Below, in pieces: positions 23,214 through 36,200 of a DNA stretch of 64,000 nucleotides. Where the stretch lies: assembly GCA_013350335.1 (NCBI GenBank), contig CM023537.1, forward strand, positions 14,884,884 to 14,948,883, given 5' to 3'. The translations under genes were made by a program, and so were the position numbers. Every line of letters starts with the position of its first letter. The first letter of the stretch is position 1. Below the pieces are notes generated by a model. The model was given only the letters and a program-made list of their open reading frames with translations. It was not told the DNA's origin and ran no database searches. Source of the stretch: Chimonanthus salicifolius (lineage: Eukaryota; Streptophyta; Magnoliopsida; Laurales; Calycanthaceae).

Positions 23214-24696
23214 TAGAAATATTTAACATTTTATAGATGACCCACTTTGGACCCCATCTGAGGTCAGTGTCAGGTCCCATCATCTGTAGCCCTGATTGGG
23301 TTTTTAAGACAATCACTCTAACCAAAAAATAACCCACTTCAGATAGTGTGATTCAATTTTGATTTCAGTTAAATGTATCATTCTATCCACCACCACAACA
23401 ATTTTATGAAATTAAAGTAAAAGATTGTTGATTATAAAAATAAGTTTCATGTAAATATCTTTATTCATTAGATTTCAACAAATAAAATAGACAGGTGATA
23501 AAGAGCTTTACTTTAGTAGTCCATTTTATTTAGTTTTAATCATGTAATTATATATCAGCAATAATTATTTTGTTTTACATTATAGCATCACTGAACTCTG
23601 TCTCTGTCAAATTTCATGTAATTCAAATGGAGCTACGACAATATGGGAACTCAGTTTTATTAGCTTAGGGTTTTCATTTGAAAAGCACTGCAGAACCATG
23701 TGTTGGATCCTCTTTCATCCCACTGTGGAGCTGTCTCCACAGGAGTGATGTCAATCAGAAGAGAAAACAAGCAGCGCTGGCCCCACTCTGGTTGGTCATT
23801 TCCAATGATTTGAAATTCATGTCTATATTTTTAAAAATTTAATCAATTTAAATTATTTTAATTAAAATTTTAAAATACAACACAATTAATTCAATTAAGA
23901 TGATTTTTTTATAAATTTATAATGAAAAACCCTTTTTAATAAATTAATTAACAAAGTTCAAGCGATGAAAAGTAACTTTGTAGGAAATGACTCAGAAGAG
24001 TTTAAACGGGAATTGAATTCAAAACCTTTTTTCGTATAGGAAGTTTCTTGACCGTCAAGTCAATCCCTCTAGATTTAAATCTAATTACCATATAACTATT
24101 ACCATAGTTTTAGAAACTCTCCTCTCAAAATTTTATTTTCCAAAATGTCTAAACTGATGTGCCTTTGCCGACATGGTGTTGGCTGGTAAAAAGTCAAATC
24201 TGCAAATAATGATTAGATAATGATCATTAATTTAACAATTGAATGTTAGAGTCCTTAATAATTTATTATGAAATTTATGGATACTATTACAACTTTAAGA
24301 AATTAAAGAGACTTAGACAGATGTTGGGGCAGGTCCCATATTAGTTTTTGATATTTAGAGAAATCAAATTTGAGATGGGACATCTCAGTCCAACCCCATC
24401 AACATCTATGGCCATTGCAAGTATTTTTCCTAAGATGCTGTAATGTTACAAATATATCATCATATGGAGTGGAGGCCGTATTAATCGTTGGATAGAGGTC
24501 ATTTTCTTCACATGATGAGCTTGCCCATTATGTTTGGGTCTCTCAACAAACAACTTAAATACAATAAATACTCTTTAGTTTCACTTGTATTTAAGTCATA
24601 GATATACAATGAGGTCCACTTGCATGTCACATGGCTGTCTTTGATCCAACACTTTTCCTTACAAGTGACCCAACAACATTTATATACATAATAAAT

Positions 24697-24795
24697 AATC
24701 ATGGGTATAGCTCAACTGGTAATCTCCCATCTCAGGAAGCGGGAGGTGCCAGGTTCGAGCCCCTATAACCTCACCTGGTGTGCCTTAAGGGCAGT
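24697..24795 (+). repeat. tRNA-derived SINE-like repeat, copy 2
   Basis: Box A-like TAGCTCAACTGGTAA starts at 24707, and box B AGGTTCGAGCCCC lies at 24751-24763. The following CTCACCTGGTGTGCCTTA is shared in part with the copies at 29145 and 48744. The 3' part runs into a GGGTCGGGTT-rich tract. Confidence 0.6.
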
Positions 24796-24829
24796 GGATA
24801 TTAGGGCAAAACCCAACCTGAGAAATCAT

Positions 24830-25150
24830 GTGGGTCGGGTTGAAAATTTCGGGTCAACGGGTTGGATTGGGTTGAGAAGACAAAAACCAGCATAGAATTC
24901 AGATCGGGTCGGGTTGAGGATTTTACAAGTTAATTTGATCCGACCAAGCTGCAATTAGGCTAAAATAGATTCAAAATGTGGGTGAGGTCAGGATTCAGGT
25001 TGATTTGGGTTAGAATTCAGGTCGGATCAGGTTGAGAAAACTAAGTTTCTCGGGTCTAAACTGAGTTTTCTTGAATCAGTTAGAATTTGGGTCTAAACTG
25101 AGTTTTCTTGAATCAAGTTGAAAAAACTAAAACCCATCTAGATTACTCGA
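24830..25150 (+). repeat. GGGTCGGGTTG-rich degenerate repeat
   Basis: Many overlapping GGGTCGGGTT and GGTTGAG strings. It is similar in composition to the MITE at 12742-13181, but no paired ends were found here. Confidence 0.5.
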
Positions 25151-25924
25151 CTCGATATAATAATGCTCATTTTTTAAAATAAAGATTGAAGCACAAAGTT
25201 CTGATGTTGAAAAAGGAAGTATTCTGCCAATTTGAGCTATTATTTGTATATGGGTAGGGGTTTTTTATAACTATCATCATTCTCTTAAGAAAGCTATCCA
25301 CAGACGGCTCTTTTTCTTCCTCAAACGCCATTTCACTAGTGGACATTGTTGGTTTTGGGTGAAGTTTTTTGAATGGAAGCAATTTTATTTTATTGTTCAT
25401 ATTTAAATTAAATGATTAAAAATTAATTATCAAATTTTGCATTTAATTTTCAAACTTCATTAAGTGAGATACACCAACAGACAATATATTTGTTCAGTGA
25501 TAATTAGCAGTGTCATTTCACTATTATCAACTCTCTCTCTCTCATCATGCAGAAACGCCCAAAGATAATGACTTTCAGAGGCCAATTGCACGCAAGTGAG
25601 GTCACATGACCTTCACCAATGGAATTTGGATTCTGTATAGCGTGTTCTACACTCAGAGTTCTGATTGAAATTAAAATTTTAGATATTTTATTTTGAATTT
25701 ATAAATGGGAAAACACGTAAAATCATTACAGATCATACCCACTCCCCTCATGAAGCTTGAACGTGATACCTTCCACTTTCTCAGATAGATAAATTTTTAA
25801 AATTAACTCTTATACTTCTTTTTCTTTCAAGAAATTAAAATTTCCAATTTAAATAATGGGTAGAGGGTAGGTTATGGGCAAATATGTTTCAAAAATATAA
25901 GAATTTGAGCTAATGGGAGCAGGG

Positions 25925-26125
25925 TCGGAAAAATAGTATCGACCGATATCAGTCGATAAATTTCTCTCTCTTTATTATTATTTTTCTTTTTAACAAAAAC
26001 GACTGATATTGTGATATCGGCCGATATGATACGGCCGATATGATAAGGTTTCAAAACTATATCATATCGGCCGATATGATAAAGTTTAAAAAATGTATCA
26101 TATAGGTCGATATTCGGACCTCTGA
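25925..26125. repeat. ATCGGCCGATAT palindromic repeat cluster, locus 2
   Basis: At least three ATCGGCCGATATGAT units plus diverged ones (ATCGACCGATAT, TAGGTCGATAT). Ends with GGACCTCTGAAT, comparable with GACCTCTGGTT after locus 1. That suggests a shared element boundary. Confidence 0.7.
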
Positions 26126-27474
26126 ATACGAGAACCTTGTAATTCTGTATGAATAGATCTCCATCTTCTAACCCTATAAATTTAATTAATAACCTCTTCA
26201 AGATTCAAGTATGGAGAGATGATCCACCTTTCCTCGTATGAACAAGAGTCAAACAACAAGAACATAAAATGAATAGATATTTTTCTAATTTTTTAAATTT
26301 AAAATCTCTTAGAATATAACATAATTGACAAATTGGCAAACACATAATGAAGAGCATTTGGAAAAGAGATATTAAGATAGTGGGAGAGTAGGAGCCTAGG
26401 AATAATTTGAATTAATGTTGTATGATAAGATATGATTAGATATTAAAGTGACAAAGAAGATTTTTGTTGATCAGTTACGTGGAAGAATAGAATTAAAAAA
26501 TTTAACTTTGAATAGATAAAATGAATGACTTCGATATTATTAATTAAAAAAATAATAACATATAGAGAGTGGGTATCACTCGTGGGCGTTTTACATTGAA
26601 CTTCTTACAGTTTTCCACGTATGAATTTAAAAAAAAAAAAAAATAACAAGTATTGTTAATAACATATCAATTGTTAAACTATAAATTGATATTTACTTCA
26701 TATGTCTTTACTCATTGTCATACTAGGACAAGTGAGATAGAGTTAAAATTTCATTACATTTAATTTAGGGTTTTTGCATATATCTAATTTAGTATTTCTA
26801 GTATTTTCTTTCACTCTTTTTTTTTCACACATAAAAGTTAGAAAAGTAGTTTGATATAAGTTTTATAGGATTTGAGTTCTTCTTTGGTATTAGAATTTAA
26901 TTATCTAATTAATTTAATTTTCTTTGTATTGTAGAATATGTTAAACTTTTAAACTCCATAAAAATATTCAAATTCAACAATATAAATTAAAAACAGGTCT
27001 GAATTTTGCATTTAAAAAATAAAATAACTACTATGTAGTTTAAAATCCAACGATGCAAAACTGATAAAATACAAATCTTATCTAAATTTAATCCAAATCA
27101 AATCCTTTTACAGCCGTATTCTGACTGTCCTCCGCAGTCCGCAGAAACAAACTTCATTAAGTGTGAAGTGTCACTCGATTGCATGTATCAAAATAGTGGC
27201 AAACGCAGCGTGTAAGACTGGAGACGGCACAACAAAGATTTCCCGAAGAAGCAAGGGGCATTTTCGTCAATCCAGTCTTCTCGCTTTTCAACAAAACATT
27301 TGAGGTGGCAAGCGGCAGTTCTACCGTGTGAGGCTGCCTTTGTTTTGTCCTAACTGGCTTTCCAGCATCCGCATCCAAAACCTTACCCCGTCTGAGTTGG
27401 TCTTCAGCTCTCTCTTCTGTTTCTTCTTCTCTACTCTCTTCATTTAATAACCTAAGAATCATCCCCTCACATCC

Positions 27475-30177
27475 AAAGGAGAAGAATCAGAAGAAGAAGA
27501 TTAATCTCATCTCTTCTTCATCCTTTATCCTTTGGGGTGGCTTCCTTTCATTGGATAAGGCTGAGAATTCCACTTGGTGACTGGAAAACTGAAGCTGGTT
27601 TCAGAGGTTTGTTCGAATCCTATTTGATTAGAACTTGGTCTAATTTTTCTGGGTCTTAAAGGAAACCCCCCGCAATGTTCTACCTTTTAAGTTTTTTCTG
27701 AACTTTCTTTGTGAATGTTTGGAGTCTTTCTGTGACTTCAATTTCTTCTTCCCCTCTTCTCTGTGTTTTCTGCTGATTTTTCGAGTGAGATGCTGTGTGA
27801 CCCACCACAGATTCAACTCAAATTCGTATACATTCACACCATCTCCCAAGCATTTTCCTCATTTCATGATCCTTGGATATTGGCTTTCTCTTGCTTTCTT
27901 GGATCTCTACTATTGAGAAAATTGAAATTCGTTTGATTTCCCTTTCTGGGTCAGTTGAAATTTGTTTGACATCTCTCTCTTTTACATCTTTTTGTTTTTG
28001 CACAATGTTTTCATCTGGGTTTTCTTTAATTTCATTTGGGATTGTTTTTTCCTCCATGAATTGTTGGATTTTCTTTTATCTCCTTTCCATTTGCTTGAGA
28101 TCAGTGATCATCAAAATTACTTTTCTTTTTCTCTGTCACTGAATTTTGTTTCTGGTTTCTCTTCAAATTTCATCATTGGGTTGCTTTTCGTTGAACTCAA
28201 TTACCCATATGAATTTCCTCAGAAGATTAAATGGTTGCTTTGCTCTGTGTTTTTTTTAATGAGAAATGCCATACTTTTCTCTCCTAATTTTCCTTGTTGG
28301 GAAATGTACAGAGGTTTGCCAATTGCAATGGGTTTTTCATTTTTTTTCTCTCTTAACCTTAGCTTTAACTTCAAGCAAGATTATTAAAAGTTATTTTATT
28401 TATTTTTATATATACTAATTTTTTTTTCATTTCTAGTTTTTTTTAATACATTGCATACACTTATTTTGAATTTTCATGGAAAGAAAATTCAAGTGGGTCT
28501 ATACTCTATAGCCTTTGCTTGAATTTCAGGCAAGTTATTTTCTCTTTATCACATAGATTTCAGGAAATTGGAATGAAATTGAGGAACGGCTGTGATTTCT
28601 CTATGCAGCAGTGCAAGGTTCCTTCTCTTAGTCTACATTTTAATCATTTAACATTGACAGAAAGTGGACTATGGTTGACATCATCCAATTCTTGTAACAC
28701 TTTAAAACAACAAACCGGCAATTAAACAAAAGGAAAGAAAAAGATGCTCTTGTTTTTTTTATCTATCTACCTATCCACTTTCTTAGTTTTCTATTGTAAA
28801 GATAAATTCTACAAAACACATGATCACACACTTTGAAAATTGATATGAACCGTCCAAATAATGGACGACTGTCTTTGTTTAGCTTCTGGGGTCTTCAGTT
28901 CATGTGTTCTTTACTTATTTCTTATTTGTGATCTAACAGTTCCACATCTCATTTGTTGCTGTGGGTCGAGACAACACAGTGATATTAACTGTAAAATCAA
29001 TGGCTGAGATGATGATTCACTGAAGGTAAGATCTTGTTTATTAAAGCTTAAACAATAGAAACGCAACAGTAGCAGTAAATATAATTACTTATTCTATTTA
29101 TTTAAAAGGTGATTTTTGAGGTTTAATCTTTCATTCTATTCCACATGGGTGTAGATCAACTTGTAATCTCCCATCTTAAAAAATGGGCGGTGTCATATTT
29201 GAACCCTCATGATCTCACCTGGTGTTATTATCTGTAGGGATTTTAAGCTGGATTTACCATTTTTTTACGTGTAATTTAAAAAAAAAATCAGTTATTATTG
29301 CTATTATTTTGAGAATATGAATGGGCCCCACCAAAGGTGGGTTGAAGTATGGAAAAGGCAAGAAAAAGGAAGGTATGATGCTGGGTTCGGCTTAGATTTT
29401 GGCCAGTGGGTACAAGTGGAGGGTAACCCACGCCTTGTATCTTTTCGCTGTCTATTTTTCTTGGTCTTGGTGGGCCCAATTGATTGTCAGCCAGGTGTCC
29501 TTTTTAAGGATGTCAAACTGACTGGGTCCATACCAGATCCAAATCCATACCCGGACCCAGACCCGGTTTGTAAAATCTGAACCACTGCTTGTAAAATCTG
29601 GAAAAAGTTTGAGAATTGATTGAAATTTGATAAAATTAATAAAAGTCAGTAAAACTCTGATGAATTTCACTACTTGGGTTGGATTACAATTTTATACAGT
29701 AGATATATCCAACTAGTAGAACAAATATCCACTTCTAACAAGGTCCTGACAATAAATTCAAGTCAAATTTAGCAGCCATTTTGGGCGCTAACGAGTTCCA
29801 TATATGGGCCAGGTCTAGCCCATTTAGCCGTTAGCCCTCAGTTGTACTTAAACTGAAGTTCTAAAAGAGTAGCCCAAATCCAGCCCAATACAGGCTGGGC
29901 TCACAGTTTCAAAACTTGGCTCACATGCTCCGTCTTGGCTGATGCCTCTCCGTTTTCTGTAATAATGAGGATTGTCTTGTATTAGCCTTAAGTTTTTATT
30001 TATTTTTAATGCTATGGTTATTAAATTCATGATCTTAATTAACAGTTATCTATACATATATATATTTTATTATTATTATAAGGTTGATTTTTCATTCTCC
30101 ATCTTCATTTCTCTCCTTCTAAACAGAGCTTGGGTGGCTAATGTTGGAGTGGGAAAGCATTACTTGAGAATTAAGAG
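27475..30177 (+). promoter_or_regulatory. Possible 5' UTR with a long leader intron for the VQ gene
   Basis: A purine-rich leader-like stretch (27475-27607) ends at a possible donor (TCAGAG|GTTTG). An acceptor-like TTCTAAACAG lies at about 30117-30126, 50 bp before the start codon. A leader intron of about 2.5 kb would fit the T-rich sequence between them. No transcript evidence is available, so this is inference. The interval also contains SINE copy 3. Confidence 0.25.
29145..29260 (+). repeat. tRNA-derived SINE-like repeat, copy 3
   Basis: Degenerate box A (TAGATCAACTTGTAA at about 29152) and box B (GTCATATTTGAACCC at about 29192) are followed by CTCACCTGGTGTTATTATCTGTAGGGATTTTA. The last part resembles the tail of the copy at 48744-48911. 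Confidence 0.5.
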
Positions 30178-30825
30178 GTGGAAGTGGAAGCCATGGAAAA
30201 GCCAGTGAGCCAGAGCCCGCAGTGCCCCACCCCGTCCACCACATTCGTTCAGGCTGACCCGAACAGCTTCCGAGAGCTGGTCCAACGCTTGACCGGTCCA
30301 TCCAATGGAAGCCAACACACTCCGACCGCATCTCCTCCATCTGATGCCAATGAAGGGACCCCATTGCCGCCATCGTCCCAGAAAATCAGTGGCGGGAAAA
30401 GGTCCACATTCAAGCTCTATGAGAGAAGGCAGTACACTAGGCCCAAGTTACAGATAATGAAACCTGGCCTCAGCCTCAGACCTAGCCAGCTGGTTCGCTC
30501 ACCTTCCATGCCCAGTTTACAAGCAACTGAGCCATTCCTCATCCCTCCAGTCACTGGCTTCCCGACGAGCCCAGCAGTTGTATCGCCTTCGACACCCGGT
30601 TATGTCACAAGCCCATTATGCACCCCTTCTGCGAACTTCTCAAACCTCTCAATTTTGGATGGAGTTAATAAGGATTCTTTGGAATTAAACCATGAAGAAG
30701 AGGAGAGAGCCATCAAAGAAAGACGGTTTTATTTGCATCCCTCGCCCCGGTCTAGACCCGTTAATGCTGAACCAGAGCTGCTTCCTCTGTTCCCTCTCAC
30801 TTCTCCTAAAACTGGCCAATCTTGA
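30178..30825 (+). CDS. VQ-motif protein (MAPK-substrate type), intronless
   Basis: A single 215-aa reading frame. The VQ motif is complete at residues 31-40 (FRELVQRLTG), preceded by TTFVQADPN. VQ proteins are small plant-specific cofactors that bind WRKY factors through this motif and act in the nucleus in defence and growth signalling. The rest is Ser/Pro-rich with many SP/TP sites (for example residues around SPSMPS, TSPAVVSPSTP and TSPLCTPS). A conserved ERRFYLHPSPR block and a C-terminal ELLPLFPLTSP block follow. These blocks and the SP sites match the subgroup of VQ proteins known as MAPK substrates (VQ4/VQ11/VQ31-like). The first ATG is chosen; a second in-frame Met five codons on is possible. 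The GC content is well above that of the flanks. I cannot settle which member it is. Confidence 0.9.
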   Translation: MEVEAMEKPVSQSPQCPTPSTTFVQADPNSFRELVQRLTGPSNGSQHTPTASPPSDANEGTPLPPSSQKISGGKRSTFKLYERRQYTRPKLQIMKPGLSLRPSQLVRSPSMPSLQATEPFLIPPVTGFPTSPAVVSPSTPGYVTSPLCTPSANFSNLSILDGVNKDSLELNHEEEERAIKERRFYLHPSPRSRPVNAEPELLPLFPLTSPKTGQS

Positions 30826-33261
30826 GTGGGGCCTCTATTGTATTTTGTCATAATTTATACTATATTCAGTGGTATATGGTCTTATAAGAGGAAAACCTCC
30901 AATTGAGAGCTTGAGACATTCAGGATTGATTTCAAAGATGCCTTTAAAAAAAAACAGAGAGAATTTGTGATTCAAATTTGCAAGCAGTAACATAGATATT
31001 GTGAAAGTATTATTGAGTTTCGATATTTATAATGGATTTCTAGATTGATGAGATAAATGACTAGATGATAATGTTGATAAATATCTATAGTGGGCCAAGC
31101 ACATGAGCGGTCCAAAATTTAAATTCATGTACTTTTGTATGTACTATATTAAATGAAAACTAATTGATAGCCCAACGGCTGAATGTGAAGAAATTGGTAA
31201 GTTTTTCAATACTGATCCATGAGAGATATTTAAGGTGGCGTTCATTTTCTCTACTTTTGGAGAGAGATAAAAAAAAGGTCTCTAATCAACTCATATCATG
31301 CAAAAACTACATAATTTATAGTGATGAGTAAAATAAGGATATTTTGGTCAGATTAAATAATTTTAAGATCTCGTGTAAATGTCATTTTCTAAATTTCATG
31401 AATGCTCATTCCTTAAAAAGGATTTTCAAAAGTGGGAGAGAAGAAGATAAAAAGTTAATATTTTACTTCTGCCCTTTAGTTACCAAACCCCACTCGAATG
31501 CAATCTAATATCCTCTCTAGGTCACAAAAGATTTCTCTTTATAGACAAAATGGTGGTGATCATCTCTAACAATTAATTTCCCTCCATATCAAAAGATGAT
31601 TTCTCCTCTTATTGGTGAAGACAACTTCATTCTTTTGAATGAAAAAAAAACAAATATGAATACACACACGAGTAGAATCTATATTTTTTTGAGAAGGAAG
31701 GCAAGTAAACAAATAAAAATAGCTTCTACCAAAGATAAAAAAAGAGAGAGAAAAAAAACTTAAATACCTAATTTAAATGTGGCATTACTTCAATGGAAGT
31801 TAATAAATTGTGGGCTCAAATTCCCAATGACAAATGATGAAGAAAGGAGATTTTATTTTATTTTTTATTTTTATTATGATAGAAGATGTCTAGATGTCAT
31901 ACTCGATTAATCGTTTGAAACATAAAAACTTCTGAATCCGTAAACACTGGATAAGCCTACAGAGAAAGGCATTTCATTGGGATTGAACCCAAAATCTCGT
32001 TCATGAGACGAATGTCATGAACATCAAGCCAATCCTTTGAGCTAAAAAAGGACATTTTATTAAATGTGCTAGATTGGTTAATGACAGTAATAGACCATAC
32101 AAAGGCATCTAAGACATTTGATCATGTGTATCTTGCATTTAGGGGTGTATATATTGAGGGGTGTATATATGTTAGGTAGGGTGCAACTTTTTTAAGTTTC
32201 TTCTTGTGTTTTTTGGGGTCACATCCTTTAGAAAATGGGGCAAATGTGGTCCATCCCATAGGAATAGGATGTAAATGGGTACGGATTTAGGTGTTGTATA
32301 TTCAATTAAGGATCAGGACTTTAGTTGTAAACATGATTTATCCACATTGTTCTATTTAAGATAGACACTATTTAGAAACAGTATTTTTTTTTAAAATGGC
32401 CTGGGATATGACAATACCAATCAAGATTTTTTTTTTTCATTTTGAAAAATAAAAATTTATAGTGCACATAATTTGGTTAAAAATGGACTCTTTTGTAAGT
32501 TGTTAGGCTTTGAAAGAAAAAATAAAATTGATATAAATGAAGAATATTAAAAGATATCCAAAATTTTTAAAAAATGATGCTTAGTTAGAAATTGACTTTT
32601 GAAATTATTTTTTATGCATTATTTATTTTTAATTATTATTTCAATTTATATGATTAAATTTTAAATTTATAAAATAAAAGATAAATAAACCTAAAAGCGT
32701 GAGAAACCTAAACGGGTTTTAAATGAAAGTTCGAACCCGACCCTTAGAAGAAAAATCTGTCCGAACCGTTGAGGGTCACATGTACCTGTTTTCCTCTTCC
32801 GAGGGTATTGTAAGCCAAGCTCCCTTTGAAGCCCTTTTCTCCTCAATTTCTTCGATTCCCTATTTAGATTTCAGATTCTTAAACAATTCATAGCTCAGAA
32901 TAGGGAAAGACCAATTTTCACGAAATGCATGCCCACAACGGGAAGAAATCCATTAGGAATATCTAGCAAGCTAGAACTTTGGAAAACCAACTTCCAGCTT
33001 GTTTCATTGCAGCAATTAGATTAAAGAAACAAAGAAAATAGAGAGTTTGATCAATTTGGGTTTTTTTTTTTTCTTTCTGAAATCCACCCACAAGGCCCTT
33101 TCGTTCAATTTCAGCGAATTTCAATCTGAAACGCTCTTCACAGCGTAGATTTCTTTGAAAAGATTTCCTTTTTCCACCTTGATTTGAGGGATTTAAATTT
33201 TTCCGTAGAAGGAGAAAAAAGAGAGGAAAAGTGGGCTTGGTATCGGGTGGTTTTCTCGAAA
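30826..33261. other. Intergenic region between the VQ and DUF2062 genes
   Basis: AT-rich, with no reading frame of note. Near 31960-32045 is a short repeat-like stretch with a GGGATTGAACCC core. The last 450 bases (about 32810-33261) are pyrimidine-rich and then purine-rich and are the likely promoter and 5' UTR of the DUF2062 gene. Confidence 0.55.
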
Positions 33262-36200
33262 ATGGCGAGGATTAGATTGCTGGGATGGCTCAATCGAAAG
33301 GTCGTTGATCCTCTTCTGCAAACAATCCGAAGGTGATATTGTGTTCCATGTTTCTTTCTCTACCTCGATTATTTTTTATGGATTTTTGGCATATTTGGAT
33401 GCATGCAAAGGAGAGAGTTTTCTTTTTTTTTTTCTTCTTTTTGGGAAATAACCATTTTTTAACTAAAAACAGAAATGATTAAAATTTGTTGCTCAAAAAA
33501 GGGTTTCTTTTTAGGAAAATACTATACATTCGCATGCATCCAAACGGACCTTTGCTTTGTGGATGTCATGTCTCTTTGTGTTTTCCAAATGAGAAGTTTA
33601 GTTTTTGATGTGTTTAACTCTTCAACTTTGACATGTATCGGACCCTTCTCTTCAATGCATAAAATGCTGTAAACTTAGGAAAAGGAAATGTACGTAACAT
33701 GGCTTGAATCTGTTACCTTTAGGTAATGTTTTACGTTTTTCTTTGGAAATGGGATTTCAAATGAAAATGAGCACTATCCCAATTGAGCTAAAATTTGCTA
33801 AAAGCAAGGCTGTTTCCATTTTCAACTCGTTTTTTCAATTAGAAAGTGTCTTAATTGTTGTGCGAAAAACATATTCTGATATCCAAAGGCCCAGTTACAA
33901 TGAAACCAGTTTAAGCATATTTCAGGACAATTTCAACTTGTAGTATTTTAACTAAGATTCTCGGAACTAACTGTTTATATCTTTTTTTCTTTTCCAAACA
34001 TCTAATCATCCTCCGCTCACCTTATTCTTATTAATACCATTGAAAGGAAAAAGGTCCTATATGATTTCAATATTCTTCTGATAGTGCTTACCTGATTTAT
34101 TTTATTTTATTCTATTTGGAACTGGTTGGCAGGGGTGTGGAGCCTAAGCAATTGGCATTTTCTACTGCCCTTGGCATTACACTGGGATTATTTCCTATCT
34201 GTGGTATGGAAACTATTAGCATTTCATTCTTCATCTTGATATAGAAAATAACCTTTGATACTTCAACTTTAGTGTTAGAATAATCCTACTGCCCTTGTGG
34301 GACTTTAAAACACCGTTGGAATTAACTTTAACCATATCCGATTATATGGGAGATGAACTGAAATGAAAATTTATGCCAGTTTTGATCAGATAGGATCTAG
34401 GTAGTTCAATTGTAATTTTTCTATTTTCAGACATTCAGTTGCTATTTTTAGTTGATGGAAGGAAATATCTCATGTAGGAAATAGAAGCATTGTAATGATA
34501 TTAAAGACAAAATCTGATCAAACATCAAGTCTTAAGCTGGCACTGCTGTTGAGCAAGTTATGATGTATGTTGAGAATATTTAGCTTGTGTTTGGTATGAT
34601 AAACTCTCTCATGCATGAGAAATATCATCAGAATGAGTACTTTCTGCCACCTTCATGATTAACTAATTCAATTATACTCTTCACAGGAACTCTATTGGAT
34701 GGGCTTTCTGTGTTGAATCCACATCTAATACAGTAATATTATGTAAAAAATCTTGACACTTGTGCACATTTGAGATCTAATTATTTCCAGCTTTGAACTT
34801 GTTATGTGCCCCACTATTACTCTGGCCTCTGCCTCGTTTTTGGCCACTTCTCCATCCCCATTGTGGAGCCATCTTAGCTGATTGCTGAGATTTAAGAAAG
34901 AATGCTGTGAGAGATATGAGAAAGAAAGACATGAACAGTGAATTGGTTTCTTTGAGGGAACCTGACCTGAATTCCAAATGAGAGAATAATGATTCCTGGA
35001 TGATCCTTTTCATTACCAGCAACATGTATTTACCTACTGACGACCTCACAATCTTGGTACTGCCAAGATGTGGTGACCCTCCTACTCTAGCATTATCCTA
35101 AAAATTAGCTCAAACACCTAACATCTACCCATTATCCTAGGTACTGTAGGACTCTTCAACAACCCCTAACCCACAAACAGTCCTAATCGTATCTAGACTC
35201 ATCTAAGAGTACTTGTGTACTCAGCAAGGTGTGCTTTTGTACCTATATAGGAACTTCATTGTATTAAAATATGTTTTTCTATTTATGTGACTTAGCCTCA
35301 TTCTAGAGGAAGGTCTGCAACCTGATTATACTTTCCAGTCTATGCTCCTTATATTGCTTGAACTTTGTGTGAAATGAATGCTTAGGTGTTCCTTTCTTTG
35401 AAGTTCCAAGTTAACTCTTTGCATTTTAGATGAATTTGCTAGTGGGTATGGTATAACCTAGCAATCAATGCTTCATTTTAAATGTGAGTGACTGAACCAA
35501 CTCAATCATCTGTAGGAGTCACTGTGTTACTTTGTGGGATGGCTATTGCAATACTGAGAACCCGGTGTCATGCTCCAAGTGTGATGCTTGCTAACTTTGT
35601 TGCTACTCCAATAGAGCTGAGGTGGAGTTCCTTCTTTCTTCCTTTATCATCTCCTTTTGCACTTATGTATGAACCTGTTTCTGATATTTGTAACTTAGCT
35701 TCTGACATGGTCAAACCATTGTTTCATTGAAAATTTCACTGAGAGATATTGTATGTTCTAGCATCTTAAAACTACTTTGTTCTATACAATGATAAGCATA
35801 CATGATATTGACATGAATGTTGGACTTTGGCATGACAATTTTTTTTTATTAAATTCATCAACTTACGTAGGCTTGATAATGGCTGTATCCGATCTTATCC
35901 TAGATTTTTAGATCCTCATTTCAATCCAGGAACCGCACTGTCTGAGAATCAACTTTCAGATGACAATGTGACATTCTTATAAACTGAAAAACTTTTCACT
36001 AAAATCAATTTACTGTATTTCCATATGATTCCCATGGAAAAAGATAATGACCTGTTTAAGCTTATCTTAGTTCAACTAGAAGCATACATGGTTTTAACTT
36101 GAATCAGTGGGTTAAATGGAGTTGAAAGTTGTGTGGGTCAGTAATGATCTTTCCATATTTCTAGTATCATACATTGATATGGGTGATCTACTTCCATGCA

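Larger units (their letters stand above)
20724..27099. other. Intergenic region between the GDPD and VQ genes
   Basis: No gene was recognised. The stretch holds the GDPD 3' flank, a repeat shared with 56438-56560 (22232-22350), ATCGGCCGATAT repeat clusters (22380-22505 and 25925-26125), a MITE (23050-23213), a SINE (24697-24795), a GGGTCGGGTT-rich tract (24830-25150) and otherwise AT-rich sequence. Confidence 0.6.

Noticed and set aside
24707..24763. tRNA gene
   Set aside because: Same reasoning: tRNA-like head only, with a shared SINE body after it.
27157..27462. 101-codon minus-strand open frame upstream of the VQ gene
   Set aside because: Composition is that of a pyrimidine-rich promoter or leader read in antisense, and no known motif is present.
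27962..28387. 141-codon plus-strand open frame
   Set aside because: Phe-rich translation of a T-rich tract, best explained as intron or leader sequence.
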